Origin: Flavobacteriales bacterium
Lineage (GTDB): Bacteria > Bacteroidota > Bacteroidia > UBA10329
Assembly (NCBI GenBank): GCA_016124845.1
Contig: WGMW01000011.1
Coordinates: 1 to 62,413, forward strand
Direction of reading: 5' to 3'
DNA length: 62,413 nucleotides
Both the position numbers and the translations under genes were made by a program. Positions within the stretch are counted from its first letter, which is position 1; every line of letters begins with the position of its first letter. Below, in pieces: positions 33,365 to 42,847 of this stretch. Below the pieces are notes generated by a model that saw only the letters and a program-made list of their open reading frames with translations, did not search any database and was not told where the DNA came from.

Positions 33365-34867
33365 TTATTTCTTTTTCTTTTTGGGCTCGATGCTGAGCAG
33401 GTACTCGGCAACGGCCAAACGTGTTTCCTCGGTGAGGTAGTTCTGAGGAGGCATTTCTTCGTAGTCATCCCGTCTGTGCACCGGATTGGCAATGTAATCG
33501 GCAATGCCCTGCGGATTGCCCTTGTACATGGCCTGAATGGTCTGAACGGGAGGTCCGATCATGCGCACATCATACGCGTGGCAACCGGAACAAACTCCGT
33601 AGAACGCCATCTTTCCTTTCTCTTCTGTTTCGATGTCGCGAGGTGCAACTGGCTCAGAAAGCAGATACGATTTCACATTGGCCGTGCTTGAAAGTTCGCA
33701 TGAAGCGAAATTGTCCAAGCCCCACGTCCGGTACATATCGCGGTTGCGGATGCAACTTCCGGTACCGCCACCGTAGGCAAGAATGTCCGGACCTTTGGTT
33801 TCCATCAGCGTGGCCATCGCAGCTTTCACATCTGCCACAGGATTGTTGCCGTTGTCAAACATCACGTTGTCCAAGATCACCAAGTTGTCCGGGTTTGGAT
33901 CCGCTTCCGGATCTTTCGAGATCTGCGAACCGAAACTCAGGTCGGTGATGCTGATTCCTGCATTGTCGTTTCCAGAAATGATGTTGTTCTCCACCACTAC
34001 TTCATCGGCAGCCATGATGATGAGACCGCTTCCCGGAGGCAGCATGGAAATGATGGCTCCCGGCTTGCCGAAATTCTCGTGGTTGTTGTTCACCATATAG
34101 TTGTTTCGGATGATGACATCCTTGCACGTTTTGATCGGAAGTCCAGGCGTAATGAAAGCCAGAATTCCGCCCGTGTTGTCGTGTGTGTAGTTTCCTTCCA
34201 CCAACGCGTGACGGCAGTTCTCGATCTCAATTCCGGCCACGCTTTCGAACACCTCATTGTATTTCACGTCAATATTGTCGCACATGCCCACATAAATGGC
34301 CGCATCGGCAATGCCGCTCAGCACGTTATGCTCGATCAGTCCGTTCTTTCCAAACTCAGGGAAAATGCCGTAAACGCCCGATTCCACGATCCAGTTGTTG
34401 CGGATAAGGAAGTTGTTGCCCGCCTGCCCCATGATGCCGTTGCCCTTGTACTGAACGATCTTGAAGTTCTCGATCAGCGTGTTCGAACCTGAGTAAAGGA
34501 TCGCATCGTTCAGCACTTTCTCGCCATTCTCGCTGCCATCCAACGTGGGCCATTTGCCTTTTTGGATCACGCCTTGCAGGCTGATGCCGTCCTTATCGAT
34601 GTACACCGTTTCGTGATACGTTCCCGGATAGACGCGGATGAGGTCACCCGAATTCGCCTTTCCAACCGCATCCTGAATGGATTCTCCTGCGTGCACTTCG
34701 ATCACGTTCTTTTCAGACGCGTCAATCGACATGGTTCCGTCACCGCCCTCGAAGAATGTCGGTGGTGGAGCGGCAGGTCCAGAAGCGGAATATTTCACCT
34801 TTCCGATATACACTCCCACAACGAAAACGAGTGCAGATACAATGATCCAAATGATGGCTTTTTTCAT
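33365..34867 (-). CDS. Parallel beta-helix protein fused to cytochrome c
   Basis: A 500-residue exported protein. Residues 1-24 are a signal or signal anchor. Residues about 55-370 are a parallel beta-helix (VIEVHAGESIQDAVGKANSG, then a row of coils such as IIRNNYMVNNNHENFGKPGA). The C-terminal 80 residues are a mono-heme cytochrome c domain with CSGCH, the MIGPP segment and a Met in EEMPPQNYLT as likely axial ligand. The fusion joins a carbohydrate-type fold directly to a redox centre. It ends in a run of Lys residues, unusual for an exported protein. Confidence 0.85.
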   Translation of the reverse strand: MKKAIIWIIVSALVFVVGVYIGKVKYSASGPAAPPPTFFEGGDGTMSIDASEKNVIEVHAGESIQDAVGKANSGDLIRVYPGTYHETVYIDKDGISLQGVIQKGKWPTLDGSENGEKVLNDAILYSGSNTLIENFKIVQYKGNGIMGQAGNNFLIRNNWIVESGVYGIFPEFGKNGLIEHNVLSGIADAAIYVGMCDNIDVKYNEVFESVAGIEIENCRHALVEGNYTHDNTGGILAFITPGLPIKTCKDVIIRNNYMVNNNHENFGKPGAIISMLPPGSGLIIMAADEVVVENNIISGNDNAGISITDLSFGSQISKDPEADPNPDNLVILDNVMFDNGNNPVADVKAAMATLMETKGPDILAYGGGTGSCIRNRDMYRTWGLDNFASCELSSTANVKSYLLSEPVAPRDIETEEKGKMAFYGVCSGCHAYDVRMIGPPVQTIQAMYKGNPQGIADYIANPVHRRDDYEEMPPQNYLTEETRLAVAEYLLSIEPKKKKK

Positions 34868-34892
34868 AGGGCTTTAGAAGAATTGATTTTTA

Positions 34893-36089
34893 TCAAGGCG
34901 ATGAAGGTAATCGATCTGGGCGTTTCGGCATAAAGCTTTCATCTGTAAGTGTTTGCAGAAAATCCACCAATCGGTCCAATTCATTGTCAGAAAGCTCTGG
35001 CTCCCAAATGTGCCAATGCAGATACAGGTTCTCGCCTTCGGGAACAGCATGCCCGCGACCCATGGTGTAGAACTCAACTGTTTCGCGCAGCGTTTTGAAA
35101 TTTCCCGAATGCATGTAAGGCGCGGTCTTGGCCACATTCCGCAGGCTTGGAACCTTGAATGCTGCCCGCAACGTTGGGTCGTTGTATGGAACCTGCGCTC
35201 CGGGATCGAGTTCCCGTCCGTCAGGTTCGGGCGTGCCCAGCACCGCCAATTGCTGATTGGTAAAAAGCGGTGGCGTGTGGCATTCCGCGCATCGCGCCAC
35301 AAACGAGCGGAACACGTTCATTCCTTCAATTTCATTCTGATTCAGCGCGCCATGAAAGCCATGCGCATATTGATCGTATCTGCTGTTGAGCGAGATGAGC
35401 GAAGTTTCGAACGCAGCTATCGCGAGATAGATCTCGTTCAGTTCAATTTCCTCGCTCGACTTTGGAAAAGCCTCATGGAACAGCTTGCGGTAGTTCTCAA
35501 TACCGTTCAGCGTTGAGATCAATTTTTCAGGCGTGGTACTCATTTCATTTTCGGCAAATAGCGGTCCTTGCATCTGCTCTTCCAAAGAATGCGCTCTTCC
35601 ATCCCAGAAGAAGAGTTTCAGAAATGCCACATTCCAAAGGCTTGGTGCACCGCGCTTTACCGCTTGTCCACCAATTCCCACGCTTGTTCCCAAACCATCG
35701 CTGAAACCCTTTTCGGGTTGATGGCACGAAGCACAGCTCACCGTTCCGTCCTTGGAAAGAACAGGGTCGAAGAACAGGTAACGCCCAAGGTCGATCTGTT
35801 GTGGGGTGAAGCCATCTCGGTATTCGGGCAGCGCGGTTTTCAGTCCGCCAACGCCTTGGTCTTCCAACGATTTGTACTGCTGGTACATCGACCGCAATCG
35901 GCAAACGCCTTCTTCGGTCAGTTCAAAACCGGGCGGACAGGTTTCACAGAGACTGAGATCGCCAGTAGCGGTGGATGCAAGTTCGGTTGCATCTTCCGCA
36001 TCGTTCGGAATCACATCTTTCTCGCAGGAAACCAGCGCAACCGAAAGGGTTGCTATGAAGAACGTAACGCCTGCGAGCGCGTTTCTCAT
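34893..36089 (-). CDS. Diheme cytochrome c peroxidase/MauG-family lipoprotein
   Basis: A 398-residue exported protein starting at 36089 with signal MRNALAGVTFFIATLSVALV and lipobox Cys22. It is a di-heme peroxidase-like protein: SCASCH and RCAECH heme motifs, the LGRYLFFDPVLSKDGTVSCA start, RGAPSLWNVAF, FFWDGRA and MHSGNFKTLRETVEFY with the Met/His of the family. The start overlaps the preceding stop as ATGA. MauG-like members oxidise proteins or small molecules; peroxidase members detoxify hydrogen peroxide. Confidence 0.85.
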   Translation of the reverse strand: MRNALAGVTFFIATLSVALVSCEKDVIPNDAEDATELASTATGDLSLCETCPPGFELTEEGVCRLRSMYQQYKSLEDQGVGGLKTALPEYRDGFTPQQIDLGRYLFFDPVLSKDGTVSCASCHQPEKGFSDGLGTSVGIGGQAVKRGAPSLWNVAFLKLFFWDGRAHSLEEQMQGPLFAENEMSTTPEKLISTLNGIENYRKLFHEAFPKSSEEIELNEIYLAIAAFETSLISLNSRYDQYAHGFHGALNQNEIEGMNVFRSFVARCAECHTPPLFTNQQLAVLGTPEPDGRELDPGAQVPYNDPTLRAAFKVPSLRNVAKTAPYMHSGNFKTLRETVEFYTMGRGHAVPEGENLYLHWHIWEPELSDNELDRLVDFLQTLTDESFMPKRPDRLPSSP

Positions 36090-36781
36090 TCGGCACTCAG
36101 CGAATTGATGTATGCGATGAGGTCGCTCACCGTCTGATCGTCTGGAATATCGGCTGCAATCTGCAGCATCTGTGCTCCGTACGTGTCTCCCGGTTCGTTG
36201 CCTCTTATGCTGTCGCGGAAGTTGTTCAGCTGCCGCTGGATGTACCAATCCTGCAAGCCCACCAAACGTGGCGAATGCAACGATTCAATACCCACCGCAC
36301 CCGGACCATGGCACGCACCACAGATCATGTTGTAATACGCCTTGCCGTTCTCTGCATCGCCACCTTCCAACGTGGGCTCCACTTTCGGTGACGGAAAGGT
36401 CTTGATGTACGCGATCACATCATCAATGCCTTGGCTGTCCAATGTCTTTGCCATCGGTGCCATCTGCGCTCCGTAGGTGTCTTTTGCATGAACGCCACGC
36501 TTGTTCGTTCTGAAATTCTGTAGCTGCTGATGCAGATAATATGGTTCCTGATCGGCCAGCGCAGGAGCACCCAAAGCGCGCATTCCTTCTGCCTGTTGCC
36601 CGTGGCAGGTGGTGCAGGTCATGTAAAGCGATTTCCCTTTTGCCGCATTTCCAGTGGATTCTGCGGTTGGCTCTACCGTTCCGGGAGGAGCAGCTTTTTT
36701 GGTTTCTTCTGTTTTGTTTCCGCAGCCCGAAAAGGCTATAGTGGCCAATAAAATGCCGAGAGAAATGAACGTGATGCGCAT
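36086..36781 (-). CDS. Diheme cytochrome c lipoprotein
   Basis: A 231-residue lipoprotein, starting at 36781 (MRITFISLGILLATIAFSGC, lipobox Cys20); the longer upstream frame lacks a sensible N-terminus. Two cytochrome c domains of about 90 residues carry CTTCH and CGACH, each followed by a DTYGAQM-type segment whose Met is a likely sixth ligand. The layout recalls cytochrome c4. It is the first gene of the operon and could pass electrons between MauG-like and beta-helix-cytochrome partners and the quinone or oxidase pool (inference). Confidence 0.8.
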   Translation of the reverse strand: MRITFISLGILLATIAFSGCGNKTEETKKAAPPGTVEPTAESTGNAAKGKSLYMTCTTCHGQQAEGMRALGAPALADQEPYYLHQQLQNFRTNKRGVHAKDTYGAQMAPMAKTLDSQGIDDVIAYIKTFPSPKVEPTLEGGDAENGKAYYNMICGACHGPGAVGIESLHSPRLVGLQDWYIQRQLNNFRDSIRGNEPGDTYGAQMLQIAADIPDDQTVSDLIAYINSLSAE

Positions 36782-36859
36782 CGTGTAGTTGATTGATTGC
36801 GAAGATGCGCAATTGTGCTTGAAATTCCTGTAAAGTAGTACGGATTTCACGGAACAGTA

Positions 36860-39800
36860 TCAGTAAACGTTCCGCAGCAGCGTAACCGTACCGATCTTCT
36901 TATGCACATCCATCGGAGCAATGTCGGTGGTGTACTGAAGCGTCCACACATACACTCCGGTCTGCACGTCCCGTCCGTTCATGGTGCCGTCCCAGCCTTT
37001 ATCAAGCTCGTTCGATTGGAAGATCATCTGTCCCCAACGGTTGAAGATGGTCAGCGTGAAATCGGCAATGCCACGGCCGTACGCATAGAAGATCGGATTC
37101 TTCTCGTTGCCGCCCGGTGTAAAGGCGTTCGGCACATAGATGGTCGGGTAGGCATAAACGATGATCGAGTCGATGTTGGTACAGCCCAGCTCATCTGTAA
37201 TGGTGATGTAATACGTGGTGGTCTCCTCCGGATTGGCGATCGGGTCGGGACAGGTAATGCAGCTCAAACCTTCGGTCGGAGACCATTCGATAGTACTGCC
37301 AACTTGAACGCTGGCCGTAAGACTTCCATTTACTCCTGGTTCCAAATAGGCATCATCCCCAACACTCAGGTAAGGCGGCTCCGATACCACCACCAGAACC
37401 GTGTCGGTAACGGTGCAGCCAACCGAATCGGTGGCGGTAACCAAGTAGGCCGTGGTTTCTGAAGGGGACGCATTCGGTTGGGTGGAGGATGGGTCATCTA
37501 CCGTAGCGGCCGGGTTCCATTCGTACGAAACGATACCAATGCCTTCCACGCCCAACGGAACGGTATCGCGCGCGCAGATGGTATCGCCTCCGAATACCGA
37601 GATGACCGGTGGTTCAGGAATGTCGAATTCCACATAACCCGTGTCGGGAACCAGGCAGCCTGCCGAGTCGGACGCATACAGTGAGATTTCGTAATGCCCG
37701 GGGTCGGTGTAATAGTGGTTGCCCTCAAAATAAGAGGAGGTTTCCCCATCACCGAAGGTCCACAGAAATGTGTTGGCCCCTGTACTCTGGTTGGTGAAAT
37801 CCACCTCCATCGGAAAGTCGCAGTTCTGCAGGTTGAGGTAGAAATCCGGAACGGCAATGATCTGGTTCAGGTTGAACTTGAACACGCCCAAGTTGCAGTT
37901 GCTGGAATTGTTGGTGTTGGACCACGCGCCCGGTGTGGTAGGGAAATCACTGTGGCCGTCACATCCGGCACACACGGCCTCATATACGATCCCGTTCTTG
38001 TCAAATCGGCTGGTGCCACCGTCCACGTGTTCTTCGCTCACAGGTCCGCCAAAGAAAGTTCCGTAGGTCAGTGCGGCTACGTCTTCTTCCAGCATCATCA
38101 GGTAAAAGTCGCTGCCATCGCTGGTGGACTGGTGGGCATCGGAAGTGATTGGAAGCCCCACCGTGGAACTCTGCACCGCATTACCGATAACGTGGTTGGT
38201 GGCACCGCCCCAGCCCGAAACGAATATCTGGTAGCAGTTACTGACAAGGAAGGCCGTTGGCGAGAAATCGATCACTCCGCGGCCTGTTCCGATCGTGGAG
38301 GACACGAGGAGATTGCTCAATGAATTGTCCAGTTTCTGAATGAACTGGCAGCTGTTATTGTTGTGATAAACGGATGCCGGAGTGATCGGCATATTCCCAA
38401 GGCTCTGACCAAGCAGGAAAACGTTATTGTCCGGGTCTATCTGCACAAAATAGGCCTGATCGTACTTGTCGGTTCCGATGTAACTGCTGGCGGTAATGCT
38501 GCTTCCGTTGGCCGCAAGTTTCATCACCCAGCCATCGCCTTGCCCGCCATAGGTAGGATGCAACGAACCGCTGGTGGTCGGAAAATCGCTGCTCAACGTA
38601 CCACCTGCGATCACGGGGCTTCCGCCTTGATCGAACTGGATGGAATAGGCGTTATCGGTAGAAGAACCTCCCACGTACGTGGACCAGATCATGTTCGAAA
38701 GATTCGGATTCATCTTAAAAACCACCCCATCGCGGCCTCCCGCATTCGTGGTCTGCACCGCACCCGATGTCACGGGAAAATCGGTCGATTCCGTGGAGCT
38801 GGCCACATACACGTTTCCGGCATCATCAAGGTTGATCTCGCCTCTGAAAGGATCGCCATAGTTGTAGTAGAGGATCGTGTTTGGGTTCAGTCCGTCATTC
38901 AAAGTGCCTCCAACAAAAGTGGATGATAGAATGGCCGATCCATCCGCAGCCAATCGCGTGATCACGATGTCGCATCCCAGATCATGGTCAATTCCATAGC
39001 CGTAGGCATAATTGTATTGGGGCAATACGGTCCAATTGACGGAAGGTCCTCTGCCATTGGTGGTTTGAAAGGCGTTGTTGCTGATCGGGTAATCCAAACT
39101 ACTGGAGGTTCCCAATATGTACAGCTCATTATTGCCATTCACAATAAGGCTGTTCACCGATTCGGCATTCGAACCACCTATAAAGGTGGAATACGCCAAG
39201 GATGAGCCGTCAGGGCTGAATTTGCTGATACCGATGTCCGTATGTCCGGCAGCCGGTTGGCTGTAAGCTCCGGTGGTCACCGGATAGCCGTCTCCGAAAC
39301 TGGTTCCTGCGCCATACAGGTACCCGCTATTGTCAAAGGTGGCAGAACTTCCAAAGTTGTCCGTGGTCGATCCCGTAAAGGAGGCGAAAACCAGTTCGGG
39401 GTCAATGATCAGTTCGCGGGTCGGGTCATATCCTTCCGGAAAAATGAACGTCACGGTTTCTCCGTTCAATTCAAACGCACACGGAACCTCAACCCGCTCA
39501 TCTCCGATCATCTGATACGCCACCGGTTTCTTCTCAAAAACATTGACCACCGAGTTGCTCAGTTCCAGGTCGCCATTTTCAAGGATTCTCATTCCGTCCA
39601 ATCCCTCATAATGCATTTGCAGTTGGCCCAGGTCGGCATTCGGGGCCACCATCAGGTCGTATTTCAAATGCTCACCGTTGCTATACACTTTCAGGTCAAT
39701 GCCATCGTAAAGCGAGACGTACTGCACCGTTTGGTACGCATAAACCTTGGAAGCCCATTTCGTTGGGTCGTTCCCCAAATAGTAATTGCGATAGTTGGTA

Positions 39801-40114
39801 GAGCGCTCGGTTGTTTTGGTTGCGGCCTCGGTATTGGCATTCACGAAGGTCATTCGAAAGGCATGCGCCTGAATGGTCTCCGGAAAGGGCGTATGGTGGT
39901 CGTGCGCTTCGCGGATGGCCTGCAGATCCATCAATGAGTACATGAACCCGCCTTTCTCCAAGTAAAACCCGCCTGTGGAAAGACCTACCTTGTAAAGGAC
40001 CTGTTCCGGCCATTGGCCACCATTCTCAATAAATTCAATATTCCCCGCCCGCGCATCAATGTTGGATAAGAGCACGCCCCAAAAAAGAAGGATGAAAAAG
40101 ACTGTGCGTAGCAC
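36860..40114 (-). CDS. Secreted SBBP-repeat/Ig-like protein, T9SS type B
   Basis: A 1084-residue secreted protein with a signal peptide (1-23, ending DARAG). Residues about 24-260 form the DUF7948-like start (FIENGGQWPEQVLYKVGLST). Residues 260-720 hold SBBP-type propeller repeats (STFIGGSNAESVNSL, STYVGGSSTDNAYSI). A PKD domain (FLWTFGDGETSSYFEGNHYY) and two Ig-like modules with paired Cys follow. The C-terminus from IYVPNAFTPGGNEKNPIF with FNRWGQMIF is the gliding-motility-associated (TIGR04131, T9SS type B) domain. The 152-bp gap upstream shows no gene. Confidence 0.85.
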   Translation of the reverse strand: MLRTVFFILLFWGVLLSNIDARAGNIEFIENGGQWPEQVLYKVGLSTGGFYLEKGGFMYSLMDLQAIREAHDHHTPFPETIQAHAFRMTFVNANTEAATKTTERSTNYRNYYLGNDPTKWASKVYAYQTVQYVSLYDGIDLKVYSNGEHLKYDLMVAPNADLGQLQMHYEGLDGMRILENGDLELSNSVVNVFEKKPVAYQMIGDERVEVPCAFELNGETVTFIFPEGYDPTRELIIDPELVFASFTGSTTDNFGSSATFDNSGYLYGAGTSFGDGYPVTTGAYSQPAAGHTDIGISKFSPDGSSLAYSTFIGGSNAESVNSLIVNGNNELYILGTSSSLDYPISNNAFQTTNGRGPSVNWTVLPQYNYAYGYGIDHDLGCDIVITRLAADGSAILSSTFVGGTLNDGLNPNTILYYNYGDPFRGEINLDDAGNVYVASSTESTDFPVTSGAVQTTNAGGRDGVVFKMNPNLSNMIWSTYVGGSSTDNAYSIQFDQGGSPVIAGGTLSSDFPTTSGSLHPTYGGQGDGWVMKLAANGSSITASSYIGTDKYDQAYFVQIDPDNNVFLLGQSLGNMPITPASVYHNNNSCQFIQKLDNSLSNLLVSSTIGTGRGVIDFSPTAFLVSNCYQIFVSGWGGATNHVIGNAVQSSTVGLPITSDAHQSTSDGSDFYLMMLEEDVAALTYGTFFGGPVSEEHVDGGTSRFDKNGIVYEAVCAGCDGHSDFPTTPGAWSNTNNSSNCNLGVFKFNLNQIIAVPDFYLNLQNCDFPMEVDFTNQSTGANTFLWTFGDGETSSYFEGNHYYTDPGHYEISLYASDSAGCLVPDTGYVEFDIPEPPVISVFGGDTICARDTVPLGVEGIGIVSYEWNPAATVDDPSSTQPNASPSETTAYLVTATDSVGCTVTDTVLVVVSEPPYLSVGDDAYLEPGVNGSLTASVQVGSTIEWSPTEGLSCITCPDPIANPEETTTYYITITDELGCTNIDSIIVYAYPTIYVPNAFTPGGNEKNPIFYAYGRGIADFTLTIFNRWGQMIFQSNELDKGWDGTMNGRDVQTGVYVWTLQYTTDIAPMDVHKKIGTVTLLRNVY

Positions 40115-40217
40115 GAAATGGGCTGTTCAGGGTTTTGAAAGGTTGAATATCGTAATTTATTGTGTTAGAAAATGTCAAGTGCCGAAACAAACATTTATTT
40201 GAAATTACATTCTAAAC

Positions 40218-40252
40218 GAAAAAAGCCGAAGCAGTTGCCTCGGCTTTCCCTT
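40218..40252 (-). terminator. Rho-independent terminator after fadJ
   Basis: On the minus strand AAAGCCGAGGC and GCTTCGGCTTT form a stem followed by a T-rich run. It lies 15 bp after the fadJ stop and closes the fadI-fadJ transcript. Confidence 0.85.
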
Positions 40253-40266
40253 TTATTCGGTTTTGG

Positions 40267-42396
40267 TTAGGAGTAGAACTTTTCTCCCGCCTTTGCCTTG
40301 TCTACAATGATCTGTGGCGGCAAGAAACGCTCTCCGTGTTTCTGGGCCAAGCGGTTGAAGATGTCAACAGTTTCCTGCGCGCCTAACGCATCCATGTATC
40401 GGAACGGTCCACCACGGAATGGAGGGAATCCCAATCCAAAAACAGCCCCCACATCGCCATCCAACGGGTTCGAAACAATGCCTTCCTGCAAGCACAGAGC
40501 GGCTTCGCTCACCATGCTCATGCCAATACGCTCATAGATCTCCTTGTCATCGAACTTCTTGCGGTTGTTGCCACCGAAAAAGCTGTAAACGTTCGCATCC
40601 AGTTCCTTTTTCTTATTGCCGTTCTCATCGTACTGATAGAACCCTTTCTTGTTCTTCCTTCCATGGTAACCCGCATCGAACATGCGCTTCAACCCGTCAG
40701 ATGCCTTCGCACCTTTTCGGGTCGAAATGAAATGCTGCATCAATTCACCGCTCATGATGTGTGCACCCACATCAATTCCAACCTCGTCCATCAGCGTTAT
40801 AGGTCCCACAGGGAAACCGAATTTCTTCAGCACCTTGTCTATTTGAAGCGCGTCTGCGCCTTCTTCCAACATGTTCAAGGCTTCGCCAAGAAGCGGAGCC
40901 AGAATACGCGTGGTGTAGAACCCAGGGCCGTCTTTCACCACGATCACCGTTTTGCCTTGCTTCACACCGAGGTCGTAGCAGGTGGAAGTGACCCAATCTG
41001 CCGTCTGATCAGTGACAACGATCTCCAGCAATGGCATCTTCGGAACAGGGGAGAAGTAGTGCATCCCGATCACCTGCTCAGGTCGTTTACTTGCTTTCGC
41101 GATCTCGCCAATGGGCAGGGCGGAGGTGTTGGAAGCAAAAATGGCGTTGGGGCTCATCGCCTCTTCGCACTCGGCCAACACGCGGTGCTTCAGTTTCAGA
41201 TCCTCGAAAACCGCTTCAATGACCACCTGAACCTTCTCAAAGTTGTTGTAATCGAGCTGGCCTGCAATGCGGTTCATCAAGCGGTCGGCATCCAACTGCG
41301 GCATCGCCTTGCGCTGCACCTTTTTGCCTATGTCTTTCCAAATGGTCTGCTTGGCCTGCGTAATGGTTTCCTGCTTGATGTCTTTCAGCAGCACCTTCAC
41401 ATCCTTGGCGGCAGAAACCTGCGCAATGCCTGCACCCATGAAACCGGCACCTACCATGGCGATGGTGTCAACGGGCTTGGCCAACTCGGCCAATGGGTTT
41501 TTCTTCTTCTCCGTCATGGCGAAGAAAATGCCGCGCAACTGAAAACTCTCGGGTGTAAGGATGAGTTTTTCAAAACGCTTCACTTCTTCCTCATAACCGC
41601 GCTTCTCACCAGATGTCATTCCAATGCGAACGCACTCCAGAATCTCGTACGGAGCAGGGTAGTTTCCTTTGGTCTGTCCGTCCACCATCTCTTTGGCCTT
41701 CTTGAAGATGATGCCTTTGGTGATCGGGTTTCCTTCCAGGAATTTCTCCATCCCCGAACGCTTATCCTCACGCTTCAGCGGGCCTTTGGTCAGTTCTTTC
41801 GCCAAACAAATGGCCGCATCAAGCAATGCTTCTTTGGTGGAAAGTCGATCGACCAATCCCATTTTCTTGGCAGGATACGCGAACACGTTCTTTCCAGTGA
41901 GCATCATATCCAAGGCTTTCTGAATACCAACTAATCGTGGCAGACGTTGTGTTCCGCCACCGCCAGGAAGCAGTCCAAGCTTCACTTCAGGTAGAGAAAG
42001 AATGGTCTTTGGACTATCGGAAGCCACACGGGCAGCGCACGCCAACGCGATCTCCAGTCCAGCACCCATGCAAGCACCGTTGATGGCGGCCACCACGGGC
42101 TTTTTGCTCTTCTGCAATCGGTTCAGGATCTCGTGGCCTTTCTTGGCGATAGGTTGCCAGTCGCCCTCCTTCTTCACATTGGCGAAAGCCTCAATATCAG
42201 CTCCTGCAATGAAATCCTTTTTGCGGCTGATCATCACCGCAGCTTTCACCTCAGGGTCTTTTTCGAGTTCGTCCATCATCGGGTTGAACGTTTCGATCAT
42301 ATCAGGCCCGATCTTATTGATCTTCGAATCTTGCTCGTCCATCCAAATGATGGCGATACCGTCCCGTTTTTCTATTTCAACATACTTGTTTTTCAT
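40267..42396 (-). CDS. fadJ: FadJ-like beta-oxidation multienzyme subunit
   Basis: A 709-residue bifunctional enzyme. The N-terminal enoyl-CoA hydratase half (1-190) has FIAGADIEAF, GACMGAGLEIALAC (oxyanion hole) and PEVKLGLLPGGGGTQRLPRL, with the two catalytic Glu positions kept. The 3-hydroxyacyl-CoA dehydrogenase half begins IAMVGAGFMGAGIAQVSAA (NAD-binding) and continues with FASNTSALPIGEIA, HYFSPVPKMPLLEIV (catalytic His) and GFPVGPITLMDEVGIDVG. The order matches FadJ/FadB. The neighbouring thiolase lies upstream in the same direction, separated by a four-helix-bundle gene. Confidence 0.92.
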   Translation of the reverse strand: MKNKYVEIEKRDGIAIIWMDEQDSKINKIGPDMIETFNPMMDELEKDPEVKAAVMISRKKDFIAGADIEAFANVKKEGDWQPIAKKGHEILNRLQKSKKPVVAAINGACMGAGLEIALACAARVASDSPKTILSLPEVKLGLLPGGGGTQRLPRLVGIQKALDMMLTGKNVFAYPAKKMGLVDRLSTKEALLDAAICLAKELTKGPLKREDKRSGMEKFLEGNPITKGIIFKKAKEMVDGQTKGNYPAPYEILECVRIGMTSGEKRGYEEEVKRFEKLILTPESFQLRGIFFAMTEKKKNPLAELAKPVDTIAMVGAGFMGAGIAQVSAAKDVKVLLKDIKQETITQAKQTIWKDIGKKVQRKAMPQLDADRLMNRIAGQLDYNNFEKVQVVIEAVFEDLKLKHRVLAECEEAMSPNAIFASNTSALPIGEIAKASKRPEQVIGMHYFSPVPKMPLLEIVVTDQTADWVTSTCYDLGVKQGKTVIVVKDGPGFYTTRILAPLLGEALNMLEEGADALQIDKVLKKFGFPVGPITLMDEVGIDVGAHIMSGELMQHFISTRKGAKASDGLKRMFDAGYHGRKNKKGFYQYDENGNKKKELDANVYSFFGGNNRKKFDDKEIYERIGMSMVSEAALCLQEGIVSNPLDGDVGAVFGLGFPPFRGGPFRYMDALGAQETVDIFNRLAQKHGERFLPPQIIVDKAKAGEKFYS

Positions 42397-42420
42397 ACTT
42401 CAGAGATTTTCAATAGACGA

Positions 42421-42445
42421 TGTGCAATTGGCAATTTACAATTTG
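42421..42445. repeat. CAATTG-type repeat downstream of the four-helix-bundle gene
   Basis: TGTGCAATTGGCAATTTACA followed by ATTTG matches the type of AATTG-rich repeats at 42848-42930 on the other side of the gene, bracketing it. Confidence 0.55.
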
Positions 42446-42463
42446 ATGGGCCGATGCACTCCG

Positions 42464-42829
42464 TCATTTCTGATTCATGTTCTTTTTAGCTGTGTTTACG
42501 CTTGCAACGAAAATTGCAAGAAGTTCTTTGCATTCTTGTCTGGCCTTAACGATCACTGCTTCAGAAGCGTAGAGCTTAGTTCTTTGGATGATTTTGAGAC
42601 AATTGGTCGTTTCTCTCAACTCCTTAAGAACGACATTCATCTTATGAACAAAGTCACGCTTTGATTCTGCTGCACGCACTTCGCCATAGTTTAGTGCTGG
42701 AGAGGAACCACTTCTGAGCAATTGCTTTGCGTAGTAGTCTGCTGCGTACGACTTTGGCATCTTCTCCGTGATTTCTACGATCATCACGGCAAAGTCAATA
42801 ACCCTATTCTCGAGTTCTTCTGAGGTCAT
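42464..42829 (-). CDS. Four-helix-bundle protein, 23S rRNA IVP-like
   Basis: A 121-residue protein starting MTSEELENRVIDFAVMIVEI at 42829; an in-frame start 15 codons upstream reads into flanking repeats. It is helical with the signature YYAKQLLRSGSSPALNYGEV and LKELRETTNCLKII of the four-helix-bundle proteins that resemble those encoded in intervening sequences of 23S rRNA genes. In Bacteroidota such genes occur singly, often flanked by short AATTG-rich repeats, as here. The function is unknown; the surroundings suggest a mobile or hitchhiking unit inserted between fadI and fadJ. Confidence 0.8.
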   Translation of the reverse strand: MTSEELENRVIDFAVMIVEITEKMPKSYAADYYAKQLLRSGSSPALNYGEVRAAESKRDFVHKMNVVLKELRETTNCLKIIQRTKLYASEAVIVKARQECKELLAIFVASVNTAKKNMNQK

Positions 42830-42847
42830 CTGTAGTTTACTTGCGAT

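Noticed and set aside
40663-41934. Plus-strand frame of 423 codons over fadJ
   Set aside because: Antisense to a gene with complete hydratase and dehydrogenase motifs; it has no recognisable features.
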